From assembly GCF_004340975.1 (NCBI RefSeq), contig NZ_SLXA01000015.1, positions 1 to 55,155 on the forward strand: 55,155 bases of DNA, written 5' to 3'. The translations under genes and the position numbers were made by a program. This stretch comes from Frisingicoccus caecimuris. Lineage in GTDB: Bacteria; Bacillota; Clostridia; Lachnospirales; Lachnospiraceae. Positions within the stretch are counted from its first letter, which is position 1; each line of letters starts with the position of its first letter. This document shows, in pieces, positions 36,410-44,399 of this stretch. The notes beneath the pieces are model-generated. The model made no database searches and was not told where the DNA came from. It worked only from the letters and a program-made list of their open reading frames with translations.

Positions 36410-36458
36410 TTGTTTCCCAGACCACAATCCTGTATACTTAAGTTATAAAATGTAACTT
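36410..36458 (+). promoter_or_regulatory. promoter of the 2-hydroxyacid dehydrogenase gene, with palindrome
   Basis: TTGTTT (36410-36415), 17-bp spacer, TATACT (36433-36438). An inverted repeat AAGTTA-N7-TAACTT (36440-36458) follows immediately and could be an operator. AAGGGGGG is the ribosome site. Confidence 0.55.
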
Positions 36459-36475
36459 TAAGGGGGGTTTTTACA

Positions 36476-37426
36476 ATGAATGCAAAAACAGTCGTATTAA
36501 ATGGGGAACGTATGAATTATGACAACCGGCTGGACTACTCCATCCTGTCCGACGAAGTCAAAGTCTATGAACAGACTGAACCGTCTCAGATTCTGGAAAG
36601 AATTCAGGGTTTTGACATCGTTGTCACCAAAGAAATGCCGGTTTCCGGCGATATTATCCGCCAGTTTCCGGATTCGATAAAACTCATCTGTGAAGCCGGT
36701 ACAGGCTATAACAACCTGGATTTGGATGCCGCCAGAGAAAAGGGCATCACGGTATGCAATGTGCCTTCCTACAGCACCGAACGAGTGGCTCACACAGCCA
36801 TCATGATGGTTATGAATCTCAGCTCTTCCATGCGTAAACAGATTGCCATGCTGACCGAGAATAATCACGATAACTTTACCAAATGTATGCAGGTAGACCA
36901 CGTAGAAATCAATGACAAGACTCTGGGCGTTGTCGGCGCTGGTCACATCGGCCGGGAAGTCATTAAAGTCGCTCAGGCCCTTGGAATGAAAATCCTGGCC
37001 TATGATGTCAATGCCAAAGGAGATGAACCGGGCATCCATTTCACCACTTTAGAAGAAGTTCTCTCCCAGAGCGATTATGTGACCCTCCACTGTCCGCTCA
37101 TGCCTCAAACACATCATATTATCAATAAAGACACCCTGGCACTGATGAAGCCGACCGCTTTCATCATCAATACCGCCCGTGGTCCTCTCATTGATGAAGC
37201 CGCTTTGATCGAAGCGCTGAAAGAAGGACGTATCGCCGGCGCCGGTCTGGATGTTCAGGAAGTAGAGCCGCCGGCCGATGACAATCCGCTCTATCAGATG
37301 GAAAATGTCATCCTGACCCCGCATATGGGTTGGAGAGGTCTTGAAACCCGTCAGCGCCTTGTATCCATCCTCGCTGATGATATCAAAAACTATCTGAACG
37401 GAACACCGATCAATGTGGTAAGTTGA
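36476..37426 (+). CDS. D-2-hydroxyacid dehydrogenase (NAD-dependent)
   Basis: This 316-residue enzyme of the D-isomer 2-hydroxyacid dehydrogenase family has the nucleotide motif GAGHIGREV near residue 155. The substrate-binding Arg is in NTARGPLIDEAAL near 235, the Glu in DVQEVEPP near 262, and the catalytic His in LTPHMGWRG near 283. It reversibly reduces a 2-oxoacid. Candidates are hydroxypyruvate/glycerate or phosphoglycerate; no ACT domain is attached, so a classical SerA of the long form is unlikely. It is a single gene with its own promoter and terminator. Confidence 0.92.
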   Translation: MNAKTVVLNGERMNYDNRLDYSILSDEVKVYEQTEPSQILERIQGFDIVVTKEMPVSGDIIRQFPDSIKLICEAGTGYNNLDLDAAREKGITVCNVPSYSTERVAHTAIMMVMNLSSSMRKQIAMLTENNHDNFTKCMQVDHVEINDKTLGVVGAGHIGREVIKVAQALGMKILAYDVNAKGDEPGIHFTTLEEVLSQSDYVTLHCPLMPQTHHIINKDTLALMKPTAFIINTARGPLIDEAALIEALKEGRIAGAGLDVQEVEPPADDNPLYQMENVILTPHMGWRGLETRQRLVSILADDIKNYLNGTPINVVS

Positions 37427-37436
37427 TAAAAAATCT

Positions 37437-37475
37437 AAAAAAGGGAAATCAGGTAATAGTGATTTCCCTTTTTTT
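37437..37475 (+). terminator. terminator of the 2-hydroxyacid dehydrogenase gene
   Basis: AAAGGGAAATCA / TGATTTCCCTTT with an 8-base loop, followed by TTTTTG. The A-run on the other side lets it also serve the minus strand. Confidence 0.9.
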
Positions 37476-37529
37476 GTTACTATTCCTATGACGTTCCGTA
37501 ATGGTCAGGAAAATTTTTGTACGGTTTAT

Positions 37530-37901
37530 TCAGCATGAATTAACCCTATACCCCGCTGTTTCAAGCGCCTTCAACGCTCTCTGGTAATTTTCCTTTTTCA
37601 CCAGAATATAATCCGTATTATATGTCGACACCGCAAAAATGCCGATTTTATTTTCAGCCAGAATCGCAGATATACGGGATAAAATTCCAATCAGGGAAAA
37701 GTCCAGAACGCCCTGAATCCGAAAAGCTTTCCAGCCGTCATCCCTCTCAACGGTATTCACCGGAACCCGCTCCGTACTGCAGACCAGTGAAAGTTCTTCG
37801 TCGGTTTTTCCTATAAAACAAAATTCATCTGTAAAATCAATGACAGAAATGTCATTTACTTTGCAAACAGAGAATTCCTTCTCGATTTTCTTCAACTCCA
37901 T
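37530..37901 (-). CDS. ACT domain protein (CASTOR-type)
   Basis: This 123-residue protein has two ACT-like halves. The second (about 60-120) contains GVLDFSLIGILSRISAILAENKIGIFAVSTYNTDYILV, a sequence pattern of CASTOR/ACT_7 proteins that bind amino acids. It is 36 bases downstream of an AgcS-type alanine/glycine symporter, suggesting it senses or is co-regulated with that amino acid. No enzyme domain is present. GGAGG precedes the ATG. Confidence 0.88.
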   Translation of the reverse strand: MELKKIEKEFSVCKVNDISVIDFTDEFCFIGKTDEELSLVCSTERVPVNTVERDDGWKAFRIQGVLDFSLIGILSRISAILAENKIGIFAVSTYNTDYILVKKENYQRALKALETAGYRVNSC

Positions 37902-37937
37902 CTTTTAGCCTCCATTTACACTTTTGCATTACATCTT

Positions 37938-39272
37938 CTATCCAAGATACCTCCGGGTCTCCCGGACAATGACGTCGGACATGCAGAGCAACGACACGAG
38001 ATTCGGAAGAACCATCAGTGCATTGAGAACATCCGCGGTCATCCATACAAGATTCAACTGAATTACCGGCGCTGCCGCTGCGGTTAAAATATACAGTACC
38101 CGATAAAAAATCAATCCATGCCCTCCCGCCAGATACCGGGTACAGCATTCACCATAATAGGCCCATCCAAGAATTGTGGAAAAGGCAAAGGTAATGATAC
38201 CGACGACAAGAATTCCAGGTCCGACAATGGGAATCTGGGCAAAAGCCATTGTCGTCAGCAACCCGCCGTCTCCGGCTACAGCCATGTCAATAGATGGATT
38301 TTTCATAATGCTGCTCACCAGCACCAGACCGGTAATGGCACAGACAACCACCGTATCCCAAAAAGTCGCCGTAGAGGATACCAGCGCCTGACGCACCGGA
38401 CTGCTCGTCTTTGCCGCTGCCGCAGCAATCGGCGCTGAACCCATGCCGGCCTCATTCGAAAAGAGGCCCCGGGCAATGCCATAACGCATGGCCATAGCAA
38501 TTCCGCCGCCGGTAAGCCCTCCCGCTGCGGCACCGGGCGAAAACGCCATCGCCACAATGGTACGAAGAGCTGGAAAGATAAAATCATAATTATGAATCAG
38601 AATAGCCGCACAGCCTCCGATATAGAACAAACTCATAAAGGGCACCAGCCGCTCGCACACTCCGGCAATGGAACGAATGCCGCCAAAGATCACAAGAGCC
38701 GCCAGCCCCCCGGCAACGACACCAACAATCTCCGGCGGAATATTCAGGCTCTCTTTGCAGACCGCTGCAATGGCATTGACCTGAACGGCACAGCCAATTC
38801 CAAAGGATGCCGTACAGCCAAAAAGAGCAAACAGTATCGCCAGCCAACGCATATGGAGTCCCCGGTCCAGAACATACATGGCTCCCCCCTGCATCCTTCC
38901 ATCCGCTGTACTCACCCGGAATTTCACCGCCAGCAGGGCTTCACCATAGGTTGTCGCCATCCCGAAAACGCCGGTCAGCCAGCACCAGAATACCGCTCCC
39001 GGACCACCCAGCGCAATCGCTGTTCCTACACCAATGATATTCCCCGTACCAAAGGTAGACGCCAATGCCGTTGTCAATGCACCAAAGGGACTTACATCTC
39101 CCTCGCTGCCTTCTTCTTTTTGCACCGACAATTGAATCCCGCGAAATACAAAACGCTGAATCCCCTTTGTCCGCACTGTCAAAAACAGATGGGTTCCCAG
39201 AAGCAGGCCGATGAGCGGCCACCCCCACAAAAAGTCATTCAGCGTTTTTATTCCATTTTCAATATATTCCAT
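37938..39272 (-). CDS. AgcS-family sodium:alanine/glycine symporter
   Basis: This 444-residue membrane protein has about ten or eleven hydrophobic segments. It carries ALASTFGTGNIIGVGTAIALGGPGAVFWCW near residue 70 and GLFSNEAGMGSAPIAAAAA near 270, signatures of the alanine-glycine/cation symporter family. It imports small neutral amino acids with Na+. There is no glycine riboswitch in the 106-bp gap upstream. The small ACT-domain gene follows on the same strand. Confidence 0.94.
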   Translation of the reverse strand: MEYIENGIKTLNDFLWGWPLIGLLLGTHLFLTVRTKGIQRFVFRGIQLSVQKEEGSEGDVSPFGALTTALASTFGTGNIIGVGTAIALGGPGAVFWCWLTGVFGMATTYGEALLAVKFRVSTADGRMQGGAMYVLDRGLHMRWLAILFALFGCTASFGIGCAVQVNAIAAVCKESLNIPPEIVGVVAGGLAALVIFGGIRSIAGVCERLVPFMSLFYIGGCAAILIHNYDFIFPALRTIVAMAFSPGAAAGGLTGGGIAMAMRYGIARGLFSNEAGMGSAPIAAAAAKTSSPVRQALVSSTATFWDTVVVCAITGLVLVSSIMKNPSIDMAVAGDGGLLTTMAFAQIPIVGPGILVVGIITFAFSTILGWAYYGECCTRYLAGGHGLIFYRVLYILTAAAAPVIQLNLVWMTADVLNALMVLPNLVSLLCMSDVIVRETRRYLG

Positions 39273-39378
39273 CCGCCGCCCCCGGCTTTTAATTTCACTT
39301 CAATATATGCGCCCTCCCGTTTTTTCAGTCTGTTTTGGCCTCCATTTTATTAAACTTCTGTTCCGCATCCATAATCTG

Positions 39379-40230
39379 CTATTCCCCCGCTTCCAAAAAA
39401 GAAATCCGCATGTAATTTTGAATATCCTCATCCTGTATACAGGAAAGGGCGTCCTGAAAGGCTATCTGAAAACTTCCTGTTCCCCGACTCTGCCCGGCGG
39501 CCATCTCGCCGCTGATTCCTAAAACCACACAGGCCGCCACAGCCGCCGCCATCGGCTTTCCGACCGACATATAAGCCGCCGTCAGCACGTTCAGCATACA
39601 GCCCGTACCGGTAATCCGCCCCATCATTTCACAGCCATTATCAATCAAACATACCTCCTTGCCATCGGTCACCAAATCCGTTTTTCCCGATGCAAGGACA
39701 ACGGCACTCCATGTATTTGCCACAGTCTTTGCCAGTTGTATTGTTTCCTCCCGATTCGTCTCAGAAAGCACATCCTTCGGGTCCACATCTACGCCGCTGA
39801 CGATGCATCCGCCACCAGCCAGAGCTTTTAACTCAGACATATTGCCTTTTAAGATAAGCGGCGCTCCCGATGTGCGCTGCTTCAGGAATGCTTCCGTGAT
39901 TTCTTTCCGAAAATGGCTGCAGCCGATACCGACCATATCCAGAATTACAGGAATCCCACGACGCATCGCCGCCTTTCCGGCAATTAAAATCGAAGCTTTT
40001 CTGGCATCGGTAATATTGCCCAGATTCAAAGCCAATGCTCCGGCTGTCACTGTAATCTCCTCAACCTCCGCCGGATGTTCCGCCATCATCGGTCGTCCTC
40101 CAACTGCCAAAACCACATTGGCGCAATCATGAATTGAAATCGGATTCGTAATACAATGAATCAGCGGCGCCTTTACCTGCACCGCTGACCGAATCTGATA
40201 AATTTCTTCCAACATTTGATCTTTAAACAT
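39379..40230 (-). CDS. thiM: hydroxyethylthiazole kinase
   Basis: This 283-residue ribokinase-like enzyme phosphorylates 4-methyl-5-(2-hydroxyethyl)thiazole for thiamine salvage. It has LIHCITNPISIHDCANVVLAVGGRPMMAEHPAEVEEI near residue 25, typical of ThiM, and GRITGTGCMLNVLTAAYM near 205 with the catalytic Cys region. The start at MFKDQM overlaps the thiW stop by 8 bases, so transport and kinase are coupled. The longer frame upstream is inside thiW. Confidence 0.95.
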   Translation of the reverse strand: MFKDQMLEEIYQIRSAVQVKAPLIHCITNPISIHDCANVVLAVGGRPMMAEHPAEVEEITVTAGALALNLGNITDARKASILIAGKAAMRRGIPVILDMVGIGCSHFRKEITEAFLKQRTSGAPLILKGNMSELKALAGGGCIVSGVDVDPKDVLSETNREETIQLAKTVANTWSAVVLASGKTDLVTDGKEVCLIDNGCEMMGRITGTGCMLNVLTAAYMSVGKPMAAAVAACVVLGISGEMAAGQSRGTGSFQIAFQDALSCIQDEDIQNYMRISFLEAGE

Positions 40231-40954
40231 TAGTTTGCTCCCGCTCCTTACTCGACTGGGTGACATAATAAACAATCGCTATCACTTCCACAAGAATCAA
40301 CGCTGCGGCGGGAATGGCCTTTGCTATCATCCCGTCCAGGTGAAAAATATTTTTTGAAACGACCAGCACGGCCAGATAAACGATAATTCCAAGGAAGCCT
40401 ATACCGGCTGCATCCATCCGTAAATCAGACGGCTTCTCCTGCACAGAAGATCCAAGCATCTGCTGCATCTTTGTCAACATTTTACCTTTGTTTAAATATT
40501 TCAGGAAGATAAAGGCCACACTTCCTCCAATTAATGTACCGCAGATAAAAGACGGTACATAAAACATCAAAGACAGACCCTCTCTTCCAACGATAAATGT
40601 CATGACTGGATAAGATACCATGGCACCGATGATCCCCGTTCCTATCACCTCACCCACAACGGCAAAAATCATCCGTCCACCGGACAGGCGATATAAAACG
40701 CCGGATAAAAAAGCACCAAACACCGCACCGGTCAAAGCCAGCGGCGGTATCCCCATAAACATCATACGGATAATGCCGATCAATGCGGCGCACAGCAGTG
40801 AATACCAGGGTCCCATCATGACCGCACAGACAATATTGATCAAATGGGCCATCGGACACATTCCTTCTACTCTCAGAATCGGAGAAATAACGACGCCAAT
40901 GGCAACCATCATTGCCAAAAAAGTCATTTTAATCAAGCCATTCTTTTTGCTCAC
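40223..40954 (-). CDS. thiW: thiazole-type ECF transporter component ThiW
   Basis: This 243-residue membrane protein has six or seven hydrophobic segments. Its start LIKMTFLAMMVAIGVVISPILRVEGMCPMAHLINIVCAV is typical of ThiW, the predicted thiazole S-component. It is coupled to thiM, the kinase that traps the imported thiazole. I chose a GTG start (GTGAGCAAAAAG) with GAGG eight bases upstream. The frame is open 22 codons further, but that would overlap corA. No TPP riboswitch is seen, and the gap to corA is only about 35 bases. Confidence 0.9.
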   Translation of the reverse strand: MSKKNGLIKMTFLAMMVAIGVVISPILRVEGMCPMAHLINIVCAVMMGPWYSLLCAALIGIIRMMFMGIPPLALTGAVFGAFLSGVLYRLSGGRMIFAVVGEVIGTGIIGAMVSYPVMTFIVGREGLSLMFYVPSFICGTLIGGSVAFIFLKYLNKGKMLTKMQQMLGSSVQEKPSDLRMDAAGIGFLGIIVYLAVLVVSKNIFHLDGMIAKAIPAAALILVEVIAIVYYVTQSSKEREQTNV

Positions 40955-40989
40955 AGTAAATACCTCTTTTCTCTCCCAAATCGTCTCAT

Positions 40990-41931
40990 CTATAACATTT
41001 TCTTCTTGCGAAGCAGCCAAAGGGCCAATATGCAGATCAGCAGTGTGATAATGCAGATGATGCCAAAGCCATGAAGTGTACTGGCAAAGGGCATGCCTCC
41101 CGCATTTACATTCATACCATATAAACCGGAGATCACCGTCGGAATCGCCATAACGATCGTTATGGATGTCAGATATTTCATGACGTTATTCAGCCGACTG
41201 TCGATCACAGATGAAAGCAGCTCACGCGTACTGTTAATGATATCTCTGTAGATAGATGTCATCTCGATCGCCTGCTTATTCTCAATGATAACATCATCCA
41301 GAAGCTCCTGGTCCTCCGGATACTGTTCCAGCCGCTTGTACCGGGTCAGTCGGTCAAGCACTACTCCATTCGCCCGGAGTGACGTGGCAAAATAAACCAG
41401 CGTAGACTCCAATTCGTGCAGTGCCATCAAATCCACATCTTCCGTATCGCCTTCAATACGTTCTTCAATCTCTATCCGGCGTTTATCCAGAACTCTCAGA
41501 TAGGCCTGGTATAAAGAAGCTGCACGAAAAAGAATCTGATAAACAAAACGCATTTTCTTTTTTGTGCTGAATTCCTTTACTCTTCCCTTTACAAATCGAT
41601 GCAGAATTGGTGTATCCTCCGTACATACGGTAATAATCATATTCTGCAGTAAAATAATACCGAGAGGAATGGTCGTATATGCCCGTTTATCATGGCGGAC
41701 TTCCACGGTCGGTATATCGACAAGAATCAAAGTGTATCCCGGTTCCAATTCAATACGAGAACTTTCTTCTTCATCCAATGCTGCCATAATATCATCAATA
41801 TCAATATCCAGTTCTTCAGCAACCTGCATGGCTTCTTCCCGGGTTGGATGAATCATCTGTATCCAGACCCCCTCCTGAATTTTATCTTCTTCATGTATTG
41901 ATCGGTTGTCTGTTCTGTATATTTTTATCAT
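40990..41931 (-). CDS. corA: CorA-family magnesium/divalent cation transporter
   Basis: This 313-residue protein has a large cytosolic N-terminal domain (about 1-245) with a long helix, and two C-terminal membrane helices. The first ends in the selectivity motif GMN (VISGLYGMNVNAG, near 275). The C-terminus is Lys-rich. It conducts Mg2+ or related ions as a pentamer. A promoter (41975-42003) lies directly upstream. The thiamine salvage genes follow closely and may be read from the same transcript. Confidence 0.93.
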   Translation of the reverse strand: MIKIYRTDNRSIHEEDKIQEGVWIQMIHPTREEAMQVAEELDIDIDDIMAALDEEESSRIELEPGYTLILVDIPTVEVRHDKRAYTTIPLGIILLQNMIITVCTEDTPILHRFVKGRVKEFSTKKKMRFVYQILFRAASLYQAYLRVLDKRRIEIEERIEGDTEDVDLMALHELESTLVYFATSLRANGVVLDRLTRYKRLEQYPEDQELLDDVIIENKQAIEMTSIYRDIINSTRELLSSVIDSRLNNVMKYLTSITIVMAIPTVISGLYGMNVNAGGMPFASTLHGFGIICIITLLICILALWLLRKKKML

Positions 41932-41974
41932 CCGGACATACTCCCTTCTGTCGAACTCTGTTTTATCTTATTCT

Positions 41975-42003
41975 ATTATAACCACAACCTTGGAAAATGC
42001 AAA
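41975..42003 (-). promoter_or_regulatory. corA promoter
   Basis: Minus strand TTTGCA, 17-bp spacer, TATAAT, 44 bases before the corA start. It is divergent from the azlC promoter. Confidence 0.65.
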
Positions 42004-42034
42004 GAAAAAATAGAGCGATTAAAAATGATAGTAT

Positions 42035-42063
42035 TTTACATCCACATTTGTTCGTGTTACAAT
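42035..42063 (+). promoter_or_regulatory. azlCD promoter
   Basis: TTTACA, 17-bp spacer, TACAAT, about 60 bases before azlC. Confidence 0.7.
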
Positions 42064-42122
42064 AGATTCTGCTATTTAAAAAGAAAATTTTCTAAGAATA
42101 CATCAGATTTGGGAGGATTGTT

Positions 42123-42833
42123 ATGAATCATAAAACAGCCTTTCGGCAGGGAATGACAGACGGCATTCCCATCGCCCTCGGGTATATGGCCGTCTCGTTT
42201 ACTTTTGGAATTATGGCAAAAAATGCAGGTCTGACAGCCTTTCAGGCCGTCCTTCTGTCACTGACAAATCTGACCTCCGCGGGCCAGTTTGCCGGTCTTG
42301 GCATCATTACTGCCTCGGCCAGCTACATAGAGATGGCCTTCACTCAGTTGATCATCAATCTGCGTTACTGTCTTATGTCCTGCGCCCTGTCCCAGAAACT
42401 GGACCAACGCACCCCTTTTTTCCATCGTTTTTTCATCGCCTATGGAAATACGGACGAGATTTTCGGCGTATGCAGTTGTAAAGAAGGAAAACTTCATCCC
42501 TTTTACAGCTATGGCGTCATCGCTGTCGCATCTCCCGGATGGGCCTTTGGCACATTTCTCGGGGTCATCTCCGGCAGCATCTTGCCGGGCCGGGTATTAA
42601 GCGCTCTGGGCGTGGCCCTTTACGGCATGTTCATCGCCGTTATCGTACCGCCATCCAAAAGCAGCCGGATTATCGCCGGAGTGGTTCTCGTTTCTATGGC
42701 TGCCAGCCTCATATTTACCTGGCTGCCTTTACTGAATCAGATTTCTTCCGGTTTTCGAATCATTCTGCTGACTCTGCTCATTGCCGGCGGCGCAGCCGCC
42801 CTCTTTCCCGTCCGTACCAATGACGCGCAATAA
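42123..42833 (+). CDS. azlC: branched-chain amino-acid exporter large subunit AzlC
   Basis: This 236-residue membrane protein has the AzlC N-terminus FRQGMTDGIPIALGYMAVSFTFGIMAKNAGL and LTSAGQFAGLGII near residue 55. With AzlD it exports branched-chain amino acids or analogues. GGGAGG precedes the ATG. azlD follows 20 bases later. Confidence 0.94.
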   Translation: MNHKTAFRQGMTDGIPIALGYMAVSFTFGIMAKNAGLTAFQAVLLSLTNLTSAGQFAGLGIITASASYIEMAFTQLIINLRYCLMSCALSQKLDQRTPFFHRFFIAYGNTDEIFGVCSCKEGKLHPFYSYGVIAVASPGWAFGTFLGVISGSILPGRVLSALGVALYGMFIAVIVPPSKSSRIIAGVVLVSMAASLIFTWLPLLNQISSGFRIILLTLLIAGGAAALFPVRTNDAQ

Positions 42834-42853
42834 ATTAAGGAGGATTTTTACCA

Positions 42854-43159
42854 ATGTCACATAATATATACATCTACATATTCGTGATGGCCGGGGTCAC
42901 CTACCTCATTCGTCTTCTGCCGCTTACCTTTATCCGAAAAGAGATTAAAAATACCTTTATCCGGTCTTTTTTATACTATGTTCCTTATGTTACCCTGTCT
43001 GTAATGACTTTCCCGGCTATCCTGTCGGCCACTCAAAATCTCTGGTCGGCTTTGGCCGGCTTTGCCATTGCCATCCTCGTGGCCTGGAAGGGCGGCAGTC
43101 TCATTAAAGTATCTGCGGCCGCCTGTGTCGCCGTTTTCCTTGTGGAACTGATTCTTTAA
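42854..43159 (+). CDS. azlD: branched-chain amino-acid exporter small subunit AzlD
   Basis: This 101-residue protein has three to four hydrophobic segments and the family pattern TYLIRLLPLTFIRKEI ... FLYYVPYVTLSVMTFPAI. It is the partner of AzlC, encoded directly upstream. AAGGAGG precedes its ATG. It converges with the HAD phosphatase gene, with no clear terminator in the 12-base gap. Confidence 0.93.
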   Translation: MSHNIYIYIFVMAGVTYLIRLLPLTFIRKEIKNTFIRSFLYYVPYVTLSVMTFPAILSATQNLWSALAGFAIAILVAWKGGSLIKVSAAACVAVFLVELIL

Positions 43160-43171
43160 AAAGTTCTGACT

Positions 43172-44017
43172 CTACATAAACTGGGCCTTCGATGTGGGCA
43201 CCTCTCTTATCCACTTGAAGGCCTTCCATAATCCATCCTGATCCACATCATCGGTCACAAAATCCGCCATAGTTTTTAAGCCGGAATCCGCATTTCCCAT
43301 GGCGATGGACACCGCTGTCTCGGCCAGCATCTCCATGTCATTTGGTCCGTCGCCTATGCTGATCGTATCTTTCATGTCTCCGCCGATATGAGCCACATAC
43401 CGTCGAATTCCCGTTGCTTTGTTCTCTCCGGCACAGGTAATCTCGCCGTTACTTCCCTCGCCGCTCTTATAGCTGGCACCTTCAACTCTAAAATAGTCTC
43501 CCAAGGCTTCCTGAATCTTTGCCATGGATACGGGCGCATCATAATAGGCCATCTTCTCCACACCATCGCAGTCGCAAAGCTTTTCCCTCAAAAACACATC
43601 CGCTACCATAACTTTTTCCATCTTTTCCTCTGTCATTCCCATATGAATAAAATGACCGGCCATGGCTGTCCGACTTCTTTCTGTCATGAACACCCCCTCC
43701 TTGGCCTGAAGCATATAGGTCGTCCGAGTGTTTTCAAAATATTCAATAAGTCGTGTAAGCTTATCTTTTTCAACCACATGCCGGTAAATCTCCTGTCCGT
43801 CACATTCTATATAAGCTCCTGCCGATGCAATGATTCCATCAAAATTCATCTTTAAAAGCTCCGGATAAATCTGGGCTTTCACACGTCCGGTACAGAGGAC
43901 CAGGCGATGTCCCTCTGCCTTTGCCTGACAAAGTGCCCTTTTCGCTGACTCGGGAAGCTGTCCCTCAAAATCCATAAGAGTTCCATCAATATCTAAAAAT
44001 ATTATTTTCTTCTCCAT
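43172..44017 (-). CDS. Cof-type HAD phosphatase
   Basis: This 281-residue hydrolase has motif I FLDIDGTLMDF at the N-terminus (nucleophile Asp), LCTGR as motif II near 40, and the late SIGDGPNDMEMLAETAVSIAMGNA (motif IV), with a Cof-type cap between. Substrates are usually sugar phosphates or flavin/pyridoxal phosphates; this one's is unknown. It is a single gene divergent from the DUF1294 gene. Confidence 0.93.
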   Translation of the reverse strand: MEKKIIFLDIDGTLMDFEGQLPESAKRALCQAKAEGHRLVLCTGRVKAQIYPELLKMNFDGIIASAGAYIECDGQEIYRHVVEKDKLTRLIEYFENTRTTYMLQAKEGVFMTERSRTAMAGHFIHMGMTEEKMEKVMVADVFLREKLCDCDGVEKMAYYDAPVSMAKIQEALGDYFRVEGASYKSGEGSNGEITCAGENKATGIRRYVAHIGGDMKDTISIGDGPNDMEMLAETAVSIAMGNADSGLKTMADFVTDDVDQDGLWKAFKWIREVPTSKAQFM

Positions 44018-44090
44018 AAGTAACCTCCGTTAAATCTGTTCAAATGCTTCATTGTCTGTTATGATAGTCTAAGAAAGTCAGGTGTGTTTT

Positions 44091-44366
44091 ATGAATTTAA
44101 CTACTATTTTAATCATTTATCTTGTTATTATCAATTTGGCCGCCTTTTTTATTTTTGGTATCGATAAACGCCGGGCCATCAAAAACCGATGGCGCATTGC
44201 CGAATCCACATTATTTCTCCTTGCCCTCATCGGCGGCAGCGTTGGGGCCGAAGCCGGCATGTATGTCTTCCATCACAAAACCAGACATCTTCGTTTTGTG
44301 ATCGGCATTCCATTAATTTTTATTCTCCAGGTTCTTATTGTGTTCTTTATCCGGAAGTATGTATAA
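44091..44366 (+). CDS. DUF1294 membrane protein
   Basis: This 91-residue protein has two or three membrane segments and the DUF1294 pattern FFIFGIDKRRAIKNRWRIAES ... LLALIGGSVGAEAGMYVFHHKTRH. The function of the family is not known. The ATG at MNLTT follows AGGTG; an ATG three codons upstream is less well placed. A terminator follows immediately. Confidence 0.9.
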   Translation: MNLTTILIIYLVIINLAAFFIFGIDKRRAIKNRWRIAESTLFLLALIGGSVGAEAGMYVFHHKTRHLRFVIGIPLIFILQVLIVFFIRKYV

Positions 44367-44395
44367 AAAACGCGGCTGTACAGGCCGCATTTTTT
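44365..44395. terminator. terminator between the DUF1294 and GTPase-NYN genes
   Basis: GCGGC-TGTACAG-GCCGC is flanked by an A-run on the left and a T-run on the right, between convergent genes. It is suited to act in both directions. Confidence 0.85.
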
Positions 44396-44399
44396 CTGT

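Noticed and set aside
39273-39378. Possible glycine riboswitch ahead of the AgcS symporter gene
   Set aside because: The 106-bp gap is short and I see none of the conserved glycine riboswitch core.
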